The position numbers were made by a program, and so were the translations under genes. A stretch of 64,000 nt of DNA from Eubacteriales bacterium (lineage in GTDB: Bacteria; Bacillota; Clostridia; Lachnospirales; Lachnospiraceae). Below the pieces are notes generated by a model. It made no database searches and was not told where the DNA came from. It worked only from the letters and a program-made list of their open reading frames with translations. The stretch spans positions 157,935 to 221,934 of the forward strand of contig JAUNCI010000001.1 of the NCBI GenBank assembly GCA_030526665.1, written 5' to 3'. This document shows positions 33,061 to 42,463 of this stretch, piece by piece (the stretch's first letter is position 1; the number at the start of each line of letters is the position of its first letter).

Positions 33061-33904
33061 TCTGAGCAACCGGCATATCTATGCCCGTCCACAGACGGAA
33101 GGCTTCAGCTCCCTGATACAGAAGCATGTACATTCCGTTGAAGGTTTGACAGCCAAGCTGACGTGCTTCACGCAGAAGACGTGTTTCACGAGGATTGTAG
33201 ATGACATCAGAGACGATCAAATCTTGGCGAAGCATGGTTAGATCCGTAATAATGGTCTCATCCGTGTTAGGAGCCATTCCGACAGAGGTTGCATTTAGCA
33301 GAAGAGCGCTTTCGGCAATTGCCTGTCGCAGCATTTCATTGTCCCCATGTTCATAGAGACAAACTTTGCAGGAAGTCATCGCCTGAATGTCCTCTGCAAG
33401 TTTCTCAGTGCGGCCTCGGAAACGGCTTGTAGGGCGCACAAAGATATTGATTTTTTTTACACCGTCTAAAGCGGCCTGAGCGCAGATCGCAGTTGCTGCA
33501 CCTCCGCAGCCCATGACGGTAATTGTTTTGCCGATGATATCATGCCCTGCATCAATAACGGCCTGCATATAACCAATACCATCCGTATTGTATCCAATCA
33601 AGCGTCCTTCTTTATTGACAACGGTATTTACTGCACCGATCAATTTTGCAGAGTCAGATAATTCGTCGAGAAGCGGAACGATTTTATTTTTGTTAGGCAT
33701 GGTGAGGTTAAATCCTCGAATGCCGCAGGTACGAAGCCCTTTTACTGCATCTTCCAGTGTATTTTCATTTACCTCAAAGCACAGATAAACATAATCCAAT
33801 CCCAGTAAACGAAAAGATTCATTGTGCATCAGAGGGGATATACTATGCGATACAGGACTTCCTAATAAAGCCATAAATCCGGTATGACCGGTAATTTGAT
33901 TCAT
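33035..33904 (-). CDS. aroE: Shikimate dehydrogenase
   Basis: NADPH-dependent reduction of 3-dehydroshikimate to shikimate. The 289-aa product has the substrate motif GSPVSHSISPLMHN (Ser-x-Ser), the catalytic lysine in NLTMPNKNKI, the NAD(P) loop VMGCGGAATAIC and the late NGMYMLLYQGAEAF. The start at 33904 follows GGAGG on the - strand; an upstream ATG gives nine extra residues. Its 3' end overlaps the convergent YdcF gene by 26 bp. It is divergent from aroD, so two shikimate steps share a ~70-bp control region. Confidence 0.95.
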   Translation of the reverse strand: MNQITGHTGFMALLGSPVSHSISPLMHNESFRLLGLDYVYLCFEVNENTLEDAVKGLRTCGIRGFNLTMPNKNKIVPLLDELSDSAKLIGAVNTVVNKEGRLIGYNTDGIGYMQAVIDAGHDIIGKTITVMGCGGAATAICAQAALDGVKKINIFVRPTSRFRGRTEKLAEDIQAMTSCKVCLYEHGDNEMLRQAIAESALLLNATSVGMAPNTDETIITDLTMLRQDLIVSDVIYNPRETRLLREARQLGCQTFNGMYMLLYQGAEAFRLWTGIDMPVAQIKQKYFSD

Positions 33905-33976
33905 TGCTTGTGACCTCCATAAGTAATGCATTATTGTTACGATTATTCTAAGTTAGAGAAAAGGAGATGTCAAGAA

Positions 33977-34756
33977 ATGACCACACCAATTAATGTGAGA
34001 GGACTTTTGATCGGAAGCGGGATTCCAAAGATCTGTGTGCCGCTGACCGGCAGTTCGCTTCCGGAATTAAAAACAGAAGCACAGAATGCCGTGGATGCAG
34101 GTGCAGAACTCGTAGAATGGAGAGCTGATTGTTTTGCAGATCTGCAAAATGGAAAACTTATGGAATATACACTCAGAGAATTACGAAAAATTCTCAGAGA
34201 GATACCGATGATTTTTACCATTCGAACCAGTGAAGAAGGTGGAAATATCCTGATCGATCTGAAAGAGTATTTGAAAATTAATCTTGCAGCGGCAAAATCA
34301 AAATGTGTTGATTTTGTAGATGTTCAGGTGTTTGGAAATGAAAAAGAAAAAGAAGCACTGATCCGTCAGATTCATGAAGAACAGGTAAAGGTCATTGCAT
34401 CCAGTCATGATTTTCAAAAGACAGATCCGAAAGAAGTACTGATACAGAGATTCCTGACAATGGATCAAAGCGGTGCGGATATTTTGAAGATGGCAGTAAT
34501 GCCTGTCGAGAACGAAGATGTGTACGCACTGATGCTTGCCACAAATGAGGTTCGAAGACAATATACGAGTCGTCCGCTGGTTTCCATGTCAATGGGATAC
34601 AAAGGAGAAATCAGTCGTTATGCCGGAGAAAACTTTGGTTCATCGATTACCTTTGCAACAGTAGGAAAAGCTTCGGCACCGGGGCAGATTCCAATTGCAC
34701 AATTACGACTGATGATGCAGAAACTTCATGAAGAAAATAACAAAGAGAAAGCATAG
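33977..34756 (+). CDS. aroD: 3-dehydroquinate dehydratase, type I
   Basis: Class I (Schiff-base) enzyme forming 3-dehydroshikimate. The 259-aa protein has ELVEWRADCF near residue 40, FTIRTSEEGG, the catalytic His of IASSHDF (about residue 141) and the Schiff-base lysine of ILKMAVMP (about residue 168). The ATG at 33977 is preceded by AAGGAGATG; the longer frame has no ribosome site. It is divergent from aroE. Confidence 0.95.
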   Translation: MTTPINVRGLLIGSGIPKICVPLTGSSLPELKTEAQNAVDAGAELVEWRADCFADLQNGKLMEYTLRELRKILREIPMIFTIRTSEEGGNILIDLKEYLKINLAAAKSKCVDFVDVQVFGNEKEKEALIRQIHEEQVKVIASSHDFQKTDPKEVLIQRFLTMDQSGADILKMAVMPVENEDVYALMLATNEVRRQYTSRPLVSMSMGYKGEISRYAGENFGSSITFATVGKASAPGQIPIAQLRLMMQKLHEENNKEKA

Positions 34757-34767
34757 ATAAGATTGTT

Positions 34768-34780
34768 TTTTGTCGAAAAA
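34768..34780 (+). promoter_or_regulatory. Possible 0A box upstream of the SigE/K-like gene
   Basis: TTTTGTCGAAAAA matches the extended Spo0A-box consensus (core TGTCGAA at 34771-34777), with an inverted TTTCGACC at 34792-34799. The 7-base core is expected by chance several times in 64 kb, so only the extended match and position make it notable. The rest of the 34757-34956 gap shows nothing else I can support. Confidence 0.35.
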
Positions 34781-34956
34781 TTTTTATAGTCTTTCGACCT
34801 TATTAGACAAAGCGTAAAGCCTTTATTCTTTATACTATATTTCAGGCCTTGTGAGAATGAATAACGGATTCGAAGCAGCTTAAGCTGATATTTTTAAATT
34901 TGATTCCGTGTACATCCTTACAATGGAATTATAATGTATAAAGAGTGGAGGTTTTT

Positions 34957-35601
34957 ATGATTTCTCATATAAACTGTATAAAGGCTCATTTTCGAGAGAT
35001 TTGTACACAATTAGAGCAGGAGCCGAAATGGAAACGTCTGTCCGAAAATATGGGGATGGTATGGTATCTGGCTGAAAAGTACTGTATCGATTATGACGAA
35101 ATAGAAGATTATCTGTCACTCGGAATGATAGGAATGATGAAAGCAATTTCCTGTTATCGCCCGGATGAGAAGGTATGTTTTTCCACGTATGCATCAAAAT
35201 GTGTAAAAAATGAAATCTATATGTATCTCAGAAAGCATGCGAAACTGCGAAATGAAATACCTGTTGATGAGATGGAAAAATATCTGGAAATATGCGATAA
35301 AAGGAGCGGAGAAAACGCAGTGCGATTTCCAAAGTCCTATAACCTGTACGGTTCACATATTGAACAGGAAGTTCATGAAGAAATAATGGCGGCTGTTCAG
35401 ATGCTTACGGCGAAAGAAAAGCAGATTATTATACTTCGATATGGAAGCATGGAGGCGTTCGGACAAAAGGATTCGGAGATAGAAAGAAAGACAAGAGAGA
35501 CACATACGCAAAAAGAAATCGCACAGATGCTGGGATGTTCACAGTCCTATGTATCCAGAATCGAGAAAAGAGCCTTGCAGCGTTTGCGAAAACAATTATA
35601 A
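34957..35601 (+). CDS. SigE/SigK-like sigma-70 family factor
   Basis: A 214-aa sigma factor. Region 2 reads YLSLGMIGMMKAISCYRP then FSTYASKCVKNEIYMYLRK, closest to the sporulation factors SigE and SigK (NEILMYLR type). Region 4 ends in QKEIAQMLGCSQSYVSRIEK and ALQRLRK, again very like SigE. About 20 extra residues (GQKDSEIERKTRET) lie between regions 4.1 and 4.2. No SpoIIGA protease or other sporulation gene adjoins it. The start ATG at 34957 follows GTGGAGG. Its role may be a remnant or a redirected mother-cell sigma factor. Confidence 0.85.
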   Translation: MISHINCIKAHFREICTQLEQEPKWKRLSENMGMVWYLAEKYCIDYDEIEDYLSLGMIGMMKAISCYRPDEKVCFSTYASKCVKNEIYMYLRKHAKLRNEIPVDEMEKYLEICDKRSGENAVRFPKSYNLYGSHIEQEVHEEIMAAVQMLTAKEKQIIILRYGSMEAFGQKDSEIERKTRETHTQKEIAQMLGCSQSYVSRIEKRALQRLRKQL

Positions 35602-35645
35602 TGAAAGCGTAAAAAAAGTTATTAGAGTAAAAAGGACGTGGATTA

Positions 35646-36224
35646 ATGATAACGGATTTATTAGAAAAACATATTGTTGATACCATAAAAGAATGGCAGA
35701 TAAAAATCGGCTTTATGCCAGGAAATATGAAACTATATTATCCTGCAGAATCATTGAAGCACTTATTGGGTATTCCGGAGACAGATACTGATGGTGAATT
35801 AATGGAGGCCTTAAACCGATTTTGTGAGAGAAAGCAGGGGCTATTTGGCAGAATTCTGGTTTCCTGTGATGCTGCAGGGGAACGATATTGCCTTGATATC
35901 CCGGCCAAAGGGACAGAATATATAGCAACAAAGGTTCCGGCTCCGGAGTTTTTGAGCAGCTTTCTGCAAATGATTACAAAACCGGGGAATACAATGGAAG
36001 ATGTGAGATCCTGCTTTCAGACATTTGCGCAAAAGCATGGAATTCAGTATCGGGAAGAAGATTTAGAGGAAGAAGGACTGGGACATACATTTTCTTTTGA
36101 GGAAAATGAGATAGAATCTTATATCTATTGTATTGAAGAGGATGCATTCGGTCTGACATATCATCGTTTTGATGAGATGGACTACAAAAAAATGAGGGAA
36201 GAAGGACATCACCATCATGAATGA
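35646..36224 (+). CDS. Uncharacterised DUF3877-like protein with a poly-His tail
   Basis: A 192-aa cytosolic protein without signal or membrane segment. I loosely associate it with DUF3877 but recognise no functional motif. It is mixed alpha/beta and acidic, and ends in EEGHHHHE, a natural histidine cluster that could bind metal. AAAGGACGTGG precedes the ATG. It follows the sigma factor by 44 bp and precedes the radical SAM gene by 15 bp, so a short operon is plausible, but no joint function is evident. Confidence 0.6.
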   Translation: MITDLLEKHIVDTIKEWQIKIGFMPGNMKLYYPAESLKHLLGIPETDTDGELMEALNRFCERKQGLFGRILVSCDAAGERYCLDIPAKGTEYIATKVPAPEFLSSFLQMITKPGNTMEDVRSCFQTFAQKHGIQYREEDLEEEGLGHTFSFEENEIESYIYCIEEDAFGLTYHRFDEMDYKKMREEGHHHHE

Positions 36225-36239
36225 TGGTAAAGAGCACAG

Positions 36240-37235
36240 ATGACGTCAAAAGCATACCAATCTACAGAGACAGATTTTGAAGAACAGATTCAAACAAACA
36301 TGAAAGCATGCAGATTGTGTCCGAGAGCATGCGGTGTCGATCGAATGGCATCAAAGACCGGAATTTGCAAGATGGGAGCTGACATTTATGCAGCGAGAGC
36401 AGCCCTGCATATGTGGGAAGAACCGTGTATATCCGGAAGTAAAGGTTCCGGAGCCGTATTTTTCAGCGGCTGTAATCTGCATTGCATATTTTGTCAAAAT
36501 CGGGAAATTGCGATTGGAGACTGTGGCAAAAAGATTACAATTTCCAGACTGGCAGATATATTTCTGGAACTGGAACAAAAAGGTGCTGCAAATATTAATC
36601 TGGTAACAGCGACCCATTTCGTTCCGCAGGTGCTGCAGGCACTGGAAATTGCCAAAAGGCACGGTCTGTCGATTCCTGTTGTGTATAATTGCAGTGGTTA
36701 TGAACAGGTAGAAACGCTTCGAATGCTGGAGGGCTATGCAGATATCTATCTGCCGGATTTTAAATATTTTGACAGGAATCTGGCAGCACAATTTTCGCAT
36801 GCACAGGACTATCCTGAAATCGCGATGGCGGCAATCGAAGAAATGGTTCGCCAGAATCCGGCTGCAATATTTGATGAAGAGGGTTATATGCAAAAAGGTG
36901 TAATCGTACGTCATTTGATTCTGCCCGGACATACCAGAAATTCGAAAGCAGTTTTGAGATATTTATATGAAACATATGGTGATTCTATCTATATCAGTGT
37001 GATGAACCAGTATACGCCGATTTATATGCAGGAAAAGGCGGTGGAATTAAATCGACGTGTTACAGAAAGAGAATACCGAAAGGTATTGGAATTCGTTTGG
37101 GAGCTGGGAATCACAAATGGGTTTGTTCAGGAAGGCGAAACGGCAAAAGAAAGCTTTATTCCAATGTTTGATAATGAAGGAATCGAGCCTGCAAATGAGC
37201 AAAAAAAGACTGACAAATCAAGACTTGTGCCATAG
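36240..37235 (+). CDS. Radical SAM protein of the PflA-like family
   Basis: A 331-aa radical SAM protein. The N-terminal CRLCPRACGVDR and GICKMG cysteines are followed by the radical SAM motif FSGCNLHCIFCQNREI (CxxxCxxC, about residue 78). This cysteine-rich front is typical of a widespread group annotated as PflA-like, whose substrates are mostly undefined. There is no glycyl-radical enzyme nearby, so calling it a pyruvate formate-lyase activase would be unsafe. Extra C-terminal residues (EPANEQKKTDKS) look non-conserved. Confidence 0.85.
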   Translation: MTSKAYQSTETDFEEQIQTNMKACRLCPRACGVDRMASKTGICKMGADIYAARAALHMWEEPCISGSKGSGAVFFSGCNLHCIFCQNREIAIGDCGKKITISRLADIFLELEQKGAANINLVTATHFVPQVLQALEIAKRHGLSIPVVYNCSGYEQVETLRMLEGYADIYLPDFKYFDRNLAAQFSHAQDYPEIAMAAIEEMVRQNPAAIFDEEGYMQKGVIVRHLILPGHTRNSKAVLRYLYETYGDSIYISVMNQYTPIYMQEKAVELNRRVTEREYRKVLEFVWELGITNGFVQEGETAKESFIPMFDNEGIEPANEQKKTDKSRLVP

Positions 37236-37313
37236 AATCAACTCTGCTATAATGCATGTATTCAATCTATAGACAAAGGATTATACGAAATTATTTGAAA
37301 TAGAGGAAACTAT

Positions 37314-38516
37314 ATGGCAAGAAAAAAGACACAGGGAGAACAGCTGCTGGAACAGAGAAAATCCGGTCGCTTTTCAAAAAAGAACAGTGCTTATTTTGAT
37401 TATAGCCTGCTGGCGGTAATCATTTTACTGACCTGTTTCGGTTTGATTATGTTATACAGTACCAGCTCCTACACGGCACAGATGTCGCAGGGAGATGATA
37501 TGTTTTTCTTTAAAAAACAGGCAATTATCAGTACAGGATGTATCATTTTTGCAATTGTGATTTCCCATATTGATTATCACAGTCTGGAACGTTTTATTTT
37601 TCCGCTGTATTTTCTGGCAGCGGTTCTGATGATTCTGGTACGAACACCACTGGGTGTTACGGCCAATGGTGCAAGACGCTGGCTTCAGATCGGTCCGGTT
37701 CAGTTCCAGCCCGCTGAGGTTTCGAAAATTGCGGTGATCGTACTGTTGTCGTATTTGATAATTTCAATGGGCAGAAATGTAAAAACACTGAAAGGGTGCT
37801 TCGTATTGGGCGCATGGGGCGGTGTTCAGGCGTTATTAGCCTATGTGTGTACAGATAACCTTAGTACTGCTATCATTATTTTTGCAATTACGGCAGGCCT
37901 CATTTTTGTGGCATATCCGGATATGAAACCGTTTATCATTGGATTTTTGATAGGTGCGGTTCTTATTATAATTTTAGTTTTATATCTGACGAGTATGTCG
38001 GACTCCGGCGGAAGTTTCCGTGTTCGCCGTATTCAGGTATGGCTTCACCCGGAAAACTTTGCAAAAGACGACGGATATCAGACTTTGCAGGCATTATATG
38101 CAATTGGTTCCGGAGGACTGTTTGGACGAGGTTTGGGAAACAGTATCCAGAAACTGGGAAGTGTACCGGAAGCGCATAACGATATGATTTTTTCAATTAT
38201 ATGCGAAGAACTGGGGATTTTCGGAGGCGTATTTGTACTGGTACTGTTTGGGTACCTTTTATATCGTCTGTTTTTTATTGCCCAGAATGCACCGGATATG
38301 TTTGGCGCTTTGCTGGTAAGCGGTATTTTTATTCATATTGCTTTGCAGGTTATCTTGAACATTGCGGTAGTTGTGAATTTGCTTCCAAATACAGGAGTTA
38401 CGCTTCCGTTTATCAGTTATGGAGGTACGTCGATCCTGTTTTTGATGTCTGAGATGGGACTGGCTTTAAGTGTATCCAGAAAAATCAAGATTGAAAAAAC
38501 AGAAGTGCTTTTGTAA
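37314..38516 (+). CDS. ftsW: SEDS-family peptidoglycan polymerase, FtsW type
   Basis: A 400-aa polytopic membrane protein of the FtsW/RodA/SpoVE family, glycosyltransferases that polymerise lipid II. About ten transmembrane segments are visible after a basic cytosolic N-terminus. Conserved parts include NGARRWLQIGPVQFQPAEVSK (positions ~115-135), GYQTLQALYAIGSGGLFG and GVTLPFISYGGTS near the C-terminus. The overall pattern suits FtsW or SpoVE better than RodA. It is not in a dcw cluster, so a second copy elsewhere is possible. GAGGAAAC precedes the ATG. Confidence 0.88.
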   Translation: MARKKTQGEQLLEQRKSGRFSKKNSAYFDYSLLAVIILLTCFGLIMLYSTSSYTAQMSQGDDMFFFKKQAIISTGCIIFAIVISHIDYHSLERFIFPLYFLAAVLMILVRTPLGVTANGARRWLQIGPVQFQPAEVSKIAVIVLLSYLIISMGRNVKTLKGCFVLGAWGGVQALLAYVCTDNLSTAIIIFAITAGLIFVAYPDMKPFIIGFLIGAVLIIILVLYLTSMSDSGGSFRVRRIQVWLHPENFAKDDGYQTLQALYAIGSGGLFGRGLGNSIQKLGSVPEAHNDMIFSIICEELGIFGGVFVLVLFGYLLYRLFFIAQNAPDMFGALLVSGIFIHIALQVILNIAVVVNLLPNTGVTLPFISYGGTSILFLMSEMGLALSVSRKIKIEKTEVLL

Positions 38517-38633
38517 ATTAAAATATTTGTTTAATGGAATTGTAAAAGTAAGTCTATTGACAAACATATGTATAAAATATATACTTTTCACAATAAATCA
38601 AAGCAGAATGCATTGTTAAAGGAGATAATAATT

Positions 38634-38867
38634 ATGCTTGAGAAAATGAAAGAAATGATTTCTGAACAGTTAGGATGCCGTCCGGAAGAAGTAGTTGTCG
38701 ACGCTTCATTCAAAGATGATCTGGGCGCAGATTCTTTAGATTTATTTGAATTAATCACAATCATGGAAGAAGAATATGACGTTGAGTTTGAAGCAGAAGA
38801 GCTGGAAAAACTCGAAACTGTTGGGGATGTTATTGATTTCCTGAAAGAAAAAGGTGTGGAAGACTAA
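38634..38867 (+). CDS. acpP: Acyl carrier protein
   Basis: A 77-aa acidic four-helix protein with the phosphopantetheine serine in GADSLDLFEL (Ser about residue 36). It carries growing acyl chains in fatty acid synthesis. The start at 38634 follows AAAGGAGATAA; the frame upstream is spurious. No fab genes adjoin it. A terminator follows. Confidence 0.96.
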   Translation: MLEKMKEMISEQLGCRPEEVVVDASFKDDLGADSLDLFELITIMEEEYDVEFEAEELEKLETVGDVIDFLKEKGVED

Positions 38868-38898
38868 GCATAGTTTACGACAAATAATGACAAAAGAC

Positions 38899-38928
38899 GG
38901 AGGCGTAAAGAAAACGTCTCCTTTTTTT
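38899..38928 (+). terminator. Terminator after acpP
   Basis: GGAGGCGT pairs with ACGTCTCC (one wobble) across a short A-rich loop, followed by seven T. Confidence 0.85.
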
Positions 38929-39025
38929 ATTGATATCTTGCAAGTATAATATGTTATGGTATATAATATCCGTTTAGAAGTGAATATGCCGAATTGTATC
39001 GGCTGATGAAAAAAAGGAGAATACA

Positions 39026-40492
39026 ATGGGAAAACTCAGAACTAGATTTGCACCAAGCCCAACAGGCAGAATGCATGTAGGAAATTTAAGAACTGCGTTA
39101 TATGCATATTTGATTACAAAACACGAAGGCGGAGATTTTATTCTTCGTATTGAAGATACAGATCAGGTTCGTTTAATGGAAGGTGCGGTAGATATTATTT
39201 ATCGTACAATGCAGAAAACCGGTCTGATTCATGATGAAGGTCCGGATAAAGATGCCGGATTTGGACCATACGTTCAAAGTGAACGTCAGGCAAGCGGCAT
39301 GTATCTTAAATATGCGCAGCAGCTGATCGAGCAGGGAGATGCATATTACTGCTTCTGCAAAAAAGAAGAACTTGAGACAATGACTCGTGTTGTAGGCGGA
39401 AAGGAAATTTCAATCTATGACAAACGTTGTCTGAACCTTGACAAAGAAGAAGCAAAACGTCGTGTGGAAGCCGGAGAACCATATGTTATCCGTTTCAATA
39501 TGCCTACAACAGGAACTACAACATTCCATGACGTTATTTACGGAGATATCACAGTAAATAATGAAGAACTGGAGGATTTGATTTTGATCAAATCTGACGG
39601 ATATCCAACATATAACTTTGCAAATGTTATCGATGATCATCTGATGGGAATTACACATGTGGTTCGTGGAAATGAATATCTTTCTTCCGCACCGAAATAC
39701 AATCGTATTTATGAAGCATTCGGATGGGAAATTCCTACCTATGTTCACTGTCCGCTGATCACAGATGAAACTCATGCAAAACTTTCAAAACGTTCCGGAC
39801 ATTCTTCTTATGAAGATTTGCTGGAACAGGGATTTTTATCTGAAGCAATCGTTAACTATGTGGCTCTTCTTGGATGGAGTCCTGCAGATAATACAGAAAT
39901 CTTCTCACTGGAAGAATTGGTTAAAGTATTTGATTATCATCACATCAATAAATCACCATCTGTATTTGATATTGCAAAACTTCGCTGGATGAACGGCGAA
40001 TACATCAAAAAAATGGATCCGGAAAAATTCTGTGAAATGGCAGTGCCATACATCAAAAAAGCACTTTCCAAAGAACTGGATTACAAAAAAATCGCAGAAA
40101 AGGTACAGTCCAGAATCGAAGTATTTACAGACATTCCTGAACTGATCGATTTCCTGGAAGCTGTTCCGGAATATAGCTGTGAAATGTACAAACACAAAAA
40201 GAGCAAAACAACGGAAGAATCTTCTCTCACAGTACTCAAAGAGGTATTACCGGTACTTGAAGCACAGGAAGATTACAGCAATGATCCACTGTATGCGGCC
40301 TTAAGCGCATTTGTTCAGGAAAAAGGATACAAAAATGCATATGTAATGTGGCCGATTCGTACAGCGGTTTCCGGAAAACAGATGACACCGGCTGGTGCTA
40401 CTGAAATAATGGAACTGATTGGCAAAGAAGAAACGATCAGCCGTGTAAAAGCTGCCATTGAAAAACTGGAAGCATATGTTGCACAGGCATAA
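39026..40492 (+). CDS. gltX: Glutamyl-tRNA synthetase
   Basis: Class I aminoacyl-tRNA synthetase charging tRNA-Glu (and probably tRNA-Gln, with later amidation). The 488-aa protein has the HIGH-type motif [16 protein letters not shown] (here HVGN), the KMSKS-type motif [14 protein letters not shown] (about residue 250), and the C-terminal anticodon domain. AAAAAGGAGAATAC precedes the ATG. It has a short gap to the helicase gene. Confidence 0.97.
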   Translation: MGKLRTRFAPSPTGRMHVGNLRTALYAYLITKHEGGDFILRIEDTDQVRLMEGAVDIIYRTMQKTGLIHDEGPDKDAGFGPYVQSERQASGMYLKYAQQLIEQGDAYYCFCKKEELETMTRVVGGKEISIYDKRCLNLDKEEAKRRVEAGEPYVIRFNMPTTGTTTFHDVIYGDITVNNEELEDLILIKSDGYPTYNFANVIDDHLMGITHVVRGNEYLSSAPKYNRIYEAFGWEIPTYVHCPLITDETHAKLSKRSGHSSYEDLLEQGFLSEAIVNYVALLGWSPADNTEIFSLEELVKVFDYHHINKSPSVFDIAKLRWMNGEYIKKMDPEKFCEMAVPYIKKALSKELDYKKIAEKVQSRIEVFTDIPELIDFLEAVPEYSCEMYKHKKSKTTEESSLTVLKEVLPVLEAQEDYSNDPLYAALSAFVQEKGYKNAYVMWPIRTAVSGKQMTPAGATEIMELIGKEETISRVKAAIEKLEAYVAQA

Positions 40493-40510
40493 TTATCTAA
40501 TCATTTATTT

Positions 40511-42361
40511 ATGAAATATAATTCATCTCAAAAAAAGGCGATCGCCCACCTGTCAGGACCAATGATGGTTCTGGCAGGCCCCGGTTCGGGGAAAACATCC
40601 GTAATTGTTGAAAGAACTGCATATATGATCAGAGAAGGGAAGATACCGGCTTCCTCTATTCTTGTTGTCACTTTTTCCAAAGCGGCTGCAGCGGAAATGC
40701 GCTCACGTTATCTGCATTTTGTGAAAGAGAACAGGACCGCTGTAACGTTTGGAACCTTCCATGGTGTTTTTTATGGGATTTTGAAGCTGGCATACGGACT
40801 AAATGCCTCAAACATTCTGGGAGCAGAAGAAAAATACGAAATTCTGAAAGAACTGATTATGACTTATGGACAGGAACTGGCACAGGAAGGTGATTTTCCG
40901 GAAGAAATCGAAAAAGAAATCAGTATCGTAAAAGGAAATCGCATTTCACCGGAACATTATTATTCAACCTGTTGTCCGGACGAGGTTTTTCGTACGATTT
41001 ATAAAGAATATGTAAAAACGCTGCAAAGTCGTCGCAAATTGGATTTTGATGATATGCTGTTATATTGCTATGAACTTCTGACACAGCGCAAGGACATTTT
41101 GCAGGGGTGGCAGAATAAATTTCAATATATTCTGGTGGATGAGTTTCAGGACATCAATCAGCTGCAGTATGATATCATAAGGCTTTTGGCAAAACCACAG
41201 GATAATCTTTTTATCGTGGGAGATGATGATCAGTCCATTTATCATTTTCGCGGAGCGCGTCCGGAAATCATGCTGAATTTTACAAAGGACTATCCGAATG
41301 CCGAGAGGGTTCTTTTAGATGTAAATTATCGTTGTTCGAAAAATGTACTGCAGACAGCCGTAAAGGTAATTGAATGCAATGAGCATCGTTATTCAAAAAA
41401 ACTCAGCACACCGAACGATCCGGGAAAACAGGTTCGTATATTGGAATTTGCAAATCCTATGGAAGAGTATCTTTGGCTTGCAGGTAAGCTTCGTGTGCGA
41501 ATGGATGCAGGAGAAAATCTGGAGGATACCGTTGTTTTGTTTCGGACAAATCAGGAGGCGGAAGGACTGGTGCGAAAACTGATGGAGCAGCAGATTCCTT
41601 TTTACATGAAAGAACAGCTTCCGAATCTTTTTTCTCATTGGATCTGTCATAATATGAAAGCATATATGAGGATGGCGCAGGGCGATCGAAAGCGAAAAAC
41701 GTTTCTCGAAATTATGAATCGACCGAACCGCTATATTGCCAGGGACATACTGGAGAGTGCGGAAGTTGATTTTGAAAAACTCAAAGACCATTATGATGAT
41801 AAAGACTGGATGTATGACAGAATTGCAACGCTGGAAATGCATCTAAGAATTTTAAGTAAATTGACGCCATACGCGGCAATAAATTTTATTCGTAAGGGTA
41901 TGGGATACGAAGAGTATTTAAGAGAGTATGCAGACTACCGTAGAATAAAACCGGAGGATCTGATAGAGATTCTGGACAGGCTGCAGGAAAGTGCCAGAGG
42001 GTGCAAAAATCTGCAGGAATGGGAAGCGTATATAGAGGAATACACAGAAAAATTAAAAGAACAGGCGAAACGACAGCAGGAAAACAGAGAAGGGGTAGTG
42101 ATATCGACACTGCATGCGGTGAAAGGTCTGGAATATGATAAAGTATATATTCTGAATGTCAATGAAGGCTGTATGCCATACAAAAAAGCCGTGCTGGAAG
42201 AAGCGGTCGAAGAAGAACGACGTCTGTTTTATGTTGGAATGACCAGAGCCAAAAAGGAATTAACGCTCGGGTATGTGAGAAGACAGTTTGAAAAGGAAAA
42301 GGAACCATCACGTTTTCTGGAAGAAACACAGATTCATCGAATCGAACGCATAAATTCTTGA
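40511..42361 (+). CDS. UvrD/Rep-family ATP-dependent DNA helicase
   Basis: Superfamily 1A 3'-5' helicase of 616 aa. The motifs are in order: I GPGSGKTSVIVERTAYM (residue ~21), Ia VTFSKAAAAEM, II ILVDEFQDINQLQ, III GDDDQSIYHFRGARPEI, IV NYRCSKNVL, V STLHAVKGLEYDKVYI and VI RLFYVGMTRAKKEL. It is shorter than PcrA/UvrD (about 720-740 aa), lacking much of their C-terminal tail, so it may be a paralogue with a separate repair role. The ribosome site is poor. Confidence 0.92.
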   Translation: MKYNSSQKKAIAHLSGPMMVLAGPGSGKTSVIVERTAYMIREGKIPASSILVVTFSKAAAAEMRSRYLHFVKENRTAVTFGTFHGVFYGILKLAYGLNASNILGAEEKYEILKELIMTYGQELAQEGDFPEEIEKEISIVKGNRISPEHYYSTCCPDEVFRTIYKEYVKTLQSRRKLDFDDMLLYCYELLTQRKDILQGWQNKFQYILVDEFQDINQLQYDIIRLLAKPQDNLFIVGDDDQSIYHFRGARPEIMLNFTKDYPNAERVLLDVNYRCSKNVLQTAVKVIECNEHRYSKKLSTPNDPGKQVRILEFANPMEEYLWLAGKLRVRMDAGENLEDTVVLFRTNQEAEGLVRKLMEQQIPFYMKEQLPNLFSHWICHNMKAYMRMAQGDRKRKTFLEIMNRPNRYIARDILESAEVDFEKLKDHYDDKDWMYDRIATLEMHLRILSKLTPYAAINFIRKGMGYEEYLREYADYRRIKPEDLIEILDRLQESARGCKNLQEWEAYIEEYTEKLKEQAKRQQENREGVVISTLHAVKGLEYDKVYILNVNEGCMPYKKAVLEEAVEEERRLFYVGMTRAKKELTLGYVRRQFEKEKEPSRFLEETQIHRIERINS

Positions 42362-42463
42362 CATTGAGAATAGATATAGATTACAATCAAATATTGTGAA
42401 AATAACAGACATTAGAGCAAGAAAAGCGTTGATTTATAGAATGAATGAAATGGGAGGACAAAC

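Noticed and set aside
34768-34800. The TGTCGAA core alone as proof of Spo0A control
   Set aside because: The 7-base core appears several times by chance in this window, including inside coding regions such as 6465 and 42463; I kept only a low-confidence call based on the extended match and position.
36240-37235. Glycyl-radical enzyme activase belonging to the BMC locus
   Set aside because: It is a radical SAM protein of a broad PflA-like group, 27 kb away, with no glycyl-radical enzyme nearby and a different cysteine-rich N-terminus.
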